From JBBSHS01 sp038232515 (GTDB taxonomy: Bacteria > Actinomycetota > Acidimicrobiia > Acidimicrobiales > JAUJNH01), in NCBI GenBank assembly GCA_038232515.1, contig JBBSHS010000014.1:1-41872 (forward strand): 41,872 bases of DNA, read 5' to 3'. A program made the translations under genes and the position numbers. Position 1 is the stretch's first letter; the number at the start of each line of letters is the position of its first letter. A model generated the notes under the pieces. The model was not told where the DNA came from and searched no databases. It saw nothing but the letters and a program-made list of their open reading frames with translations. Shown here piece after piece: positions 41,377 to 41,872 of this stretch.

Positions 41377-41872
41377 GCCCAGACGCCCGGCGGGTCCTGG
41401 CCGCGCAGGCGGCGAGGGCGTTCGCTTACGGGTTCGGGGCCGTGCTGCTCGGGGCCACCTTCATGGCACGCGGTTTCTCGGCCACCCGGGCCGGGGTGGT
41501 GCTGGCCGCGGTGCTGGCCGGCACGATCCTGGCGTCGCTGGCCGTGGCCCGGTGGGGTGACGGGGCCGGTCGGCGTCGCTGCTACGCGGTGCTGTACGTG
41601 GCGTTGGCTGTGACCGGCGTCGTCTTCGCGTTCTCCGCGTCGGTGTGGCCGCTGGTGGCGGTGGCGCTGCTGGGCGGGTTGTCGACCGAGGTGGTGGAGT
41701 CCGGGCCGTTCACGTCGCTCGAGCAGGCGATGCTGGCCGGTGAGCTCGACAACCGCCGTCTGGCCCGCGGGTTCGGGATCTACAACGCGGTGGCCACCGC
41801 CGCCGGATCGCTCGGCGCTCTGGCCGCGGCCGGGCTCGGGCCCCTGCGCCGAGCCTGGCCGGCGTCGCCGAG
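41373..41872 (+). CDS. MFS transporter, partial (runs off the window)
   Basis: From GTG 41373, overlapping the previous stop, an open frame continues to the window end (166 codons). It reads as hydrophobic helices, AARAFAYGFGAVLLGATFMA, AGVVLAAVLAGTILASLAVA, then a motif-A-like loop ARWGDGAGRRRCYAVLY, YVALAVTGVVFAFSASVWPL and GFGIYNAVATAAGSLGALAA. This is the N-terminal half of a major facilitator, presumably the efflux partner of the ChrB-type proteins. The substrate (chromate or another oxyanion) is inferred from context only. Confidence 0.8.
   Translation, partial: MSPDARRVLAAQAARAFAYGFGAVLLGATFMARGFSATRAGVVLAAVLAGTILASLAVARWGDGAGRRRCYAVLYVALAVTGVVFAFSASVWPLVAVALLGGLSTEVVESGPFTSLEQAMLAGELDNRRLARGFGIYNAVATAAGSLGALAAAGLGPLRRAWPASP

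Noticed and set aside
1..41872. tRNA, rRNA genes and CRISPR arrays
   Set aside because: None was seen by eye on either strand; a covariance-model scan would be needed to exclude small RNAs.

Overview
The window is very GC-rich DNA with strong GC bias at third codon positions, long runs of genes joined by 1-4 nt overlaps (ATGA, GTGA, TGATG), frequent GTG starts and several starts lying 6-9 nt after a TAnnnT hexamer (leaderless style). With an actinobacterial-type bcc-aa3 respiratory operon (dihaem QcrC, multi-TM Rieske QcrA), a HemD-wHTH regulator of the NnaR type and a PknB-like kinase, this points to an aerobic, chemo-organotrophic actinobacterium. An Acidimicrobiia-like lineage is possible, but the rank is a guess. 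No rRNA, tRNA or CRISPR array was seen.

Layout. 1-657: decayed mobile DNA, a frameshifted Tn3-family transposase piece abutting a LysR-type HTH fragment. 681-10569 (minus): nitrate assimilation, nnaR > narK > nirB > nirD > fused FeS/membrane-anchor subunit > nasA. It covers nitrate import, reduction to nitrite by a molybdoenzyme apparently coupled to the membrane, and reduction to ammonium by NirBD. nnaR carries a one-base frameshift in a C6/G6 run. 10685-11121: broken RsbW-type ATPase gene. 11183-20712 (minus): a long, tightly packed run of CBS protein, ThDP-dependent pyruvate oxidase-like enzyme, small membrane protein, gluconate-2-dehydrogenase subunit 3-like protein, GMC oxidoreductase, enolase-superfamily enzyme, DUF421 membrane protein, SDR and GH15 glycosidase. 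This looks like a periplasmic/membrane sugar or sugar-acid oxidation and catabolic unit, perhaps stress related.

20847-30417: a stand-alone NuoF-like flavoprotein and a Ser/Thr kinase; a CaCA-family cation exchanger whose leader resembles a yybP-ykoY (Mn2+) riboswitch; a condensation-type acyltransferase with an alpha/beta hydrolase; a rhodanese-CBS protein with an in-frame TGA exactly where relatives have Cys; a CPA1 Na+/H+ antiporter; and a ChaB/Rho_N protein. 30625-38663 (plus): qcrC-qcrA-ctaC-ctaD-ctaE-orf-ctaG-qcrB, one operon encoding both complex III and a cytochrome-c-fused complex IV, behind two perfect palindromes. 38727-40130: a small muconolactone-isomerase-like protein and a glutathionyl-hydroquinone-reductase-like protein. 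40233-40330: the end of an IS3-like element. 40484-41872: a chromate-resistance-type operon (ChrB N-domain, ChrB C-domain, MFS transporter running off the window).

The most notable observations are the rhodanese TGA (selenocysteine candidate or nonsense mutation), the putative Mn2+ riboswitch in front of a CaCA exchanger, the nnaR homopolymer frameshift, the membrane-anchored architecture of the assimilatory nitrate reductase, and the merged qcr/cta operon.
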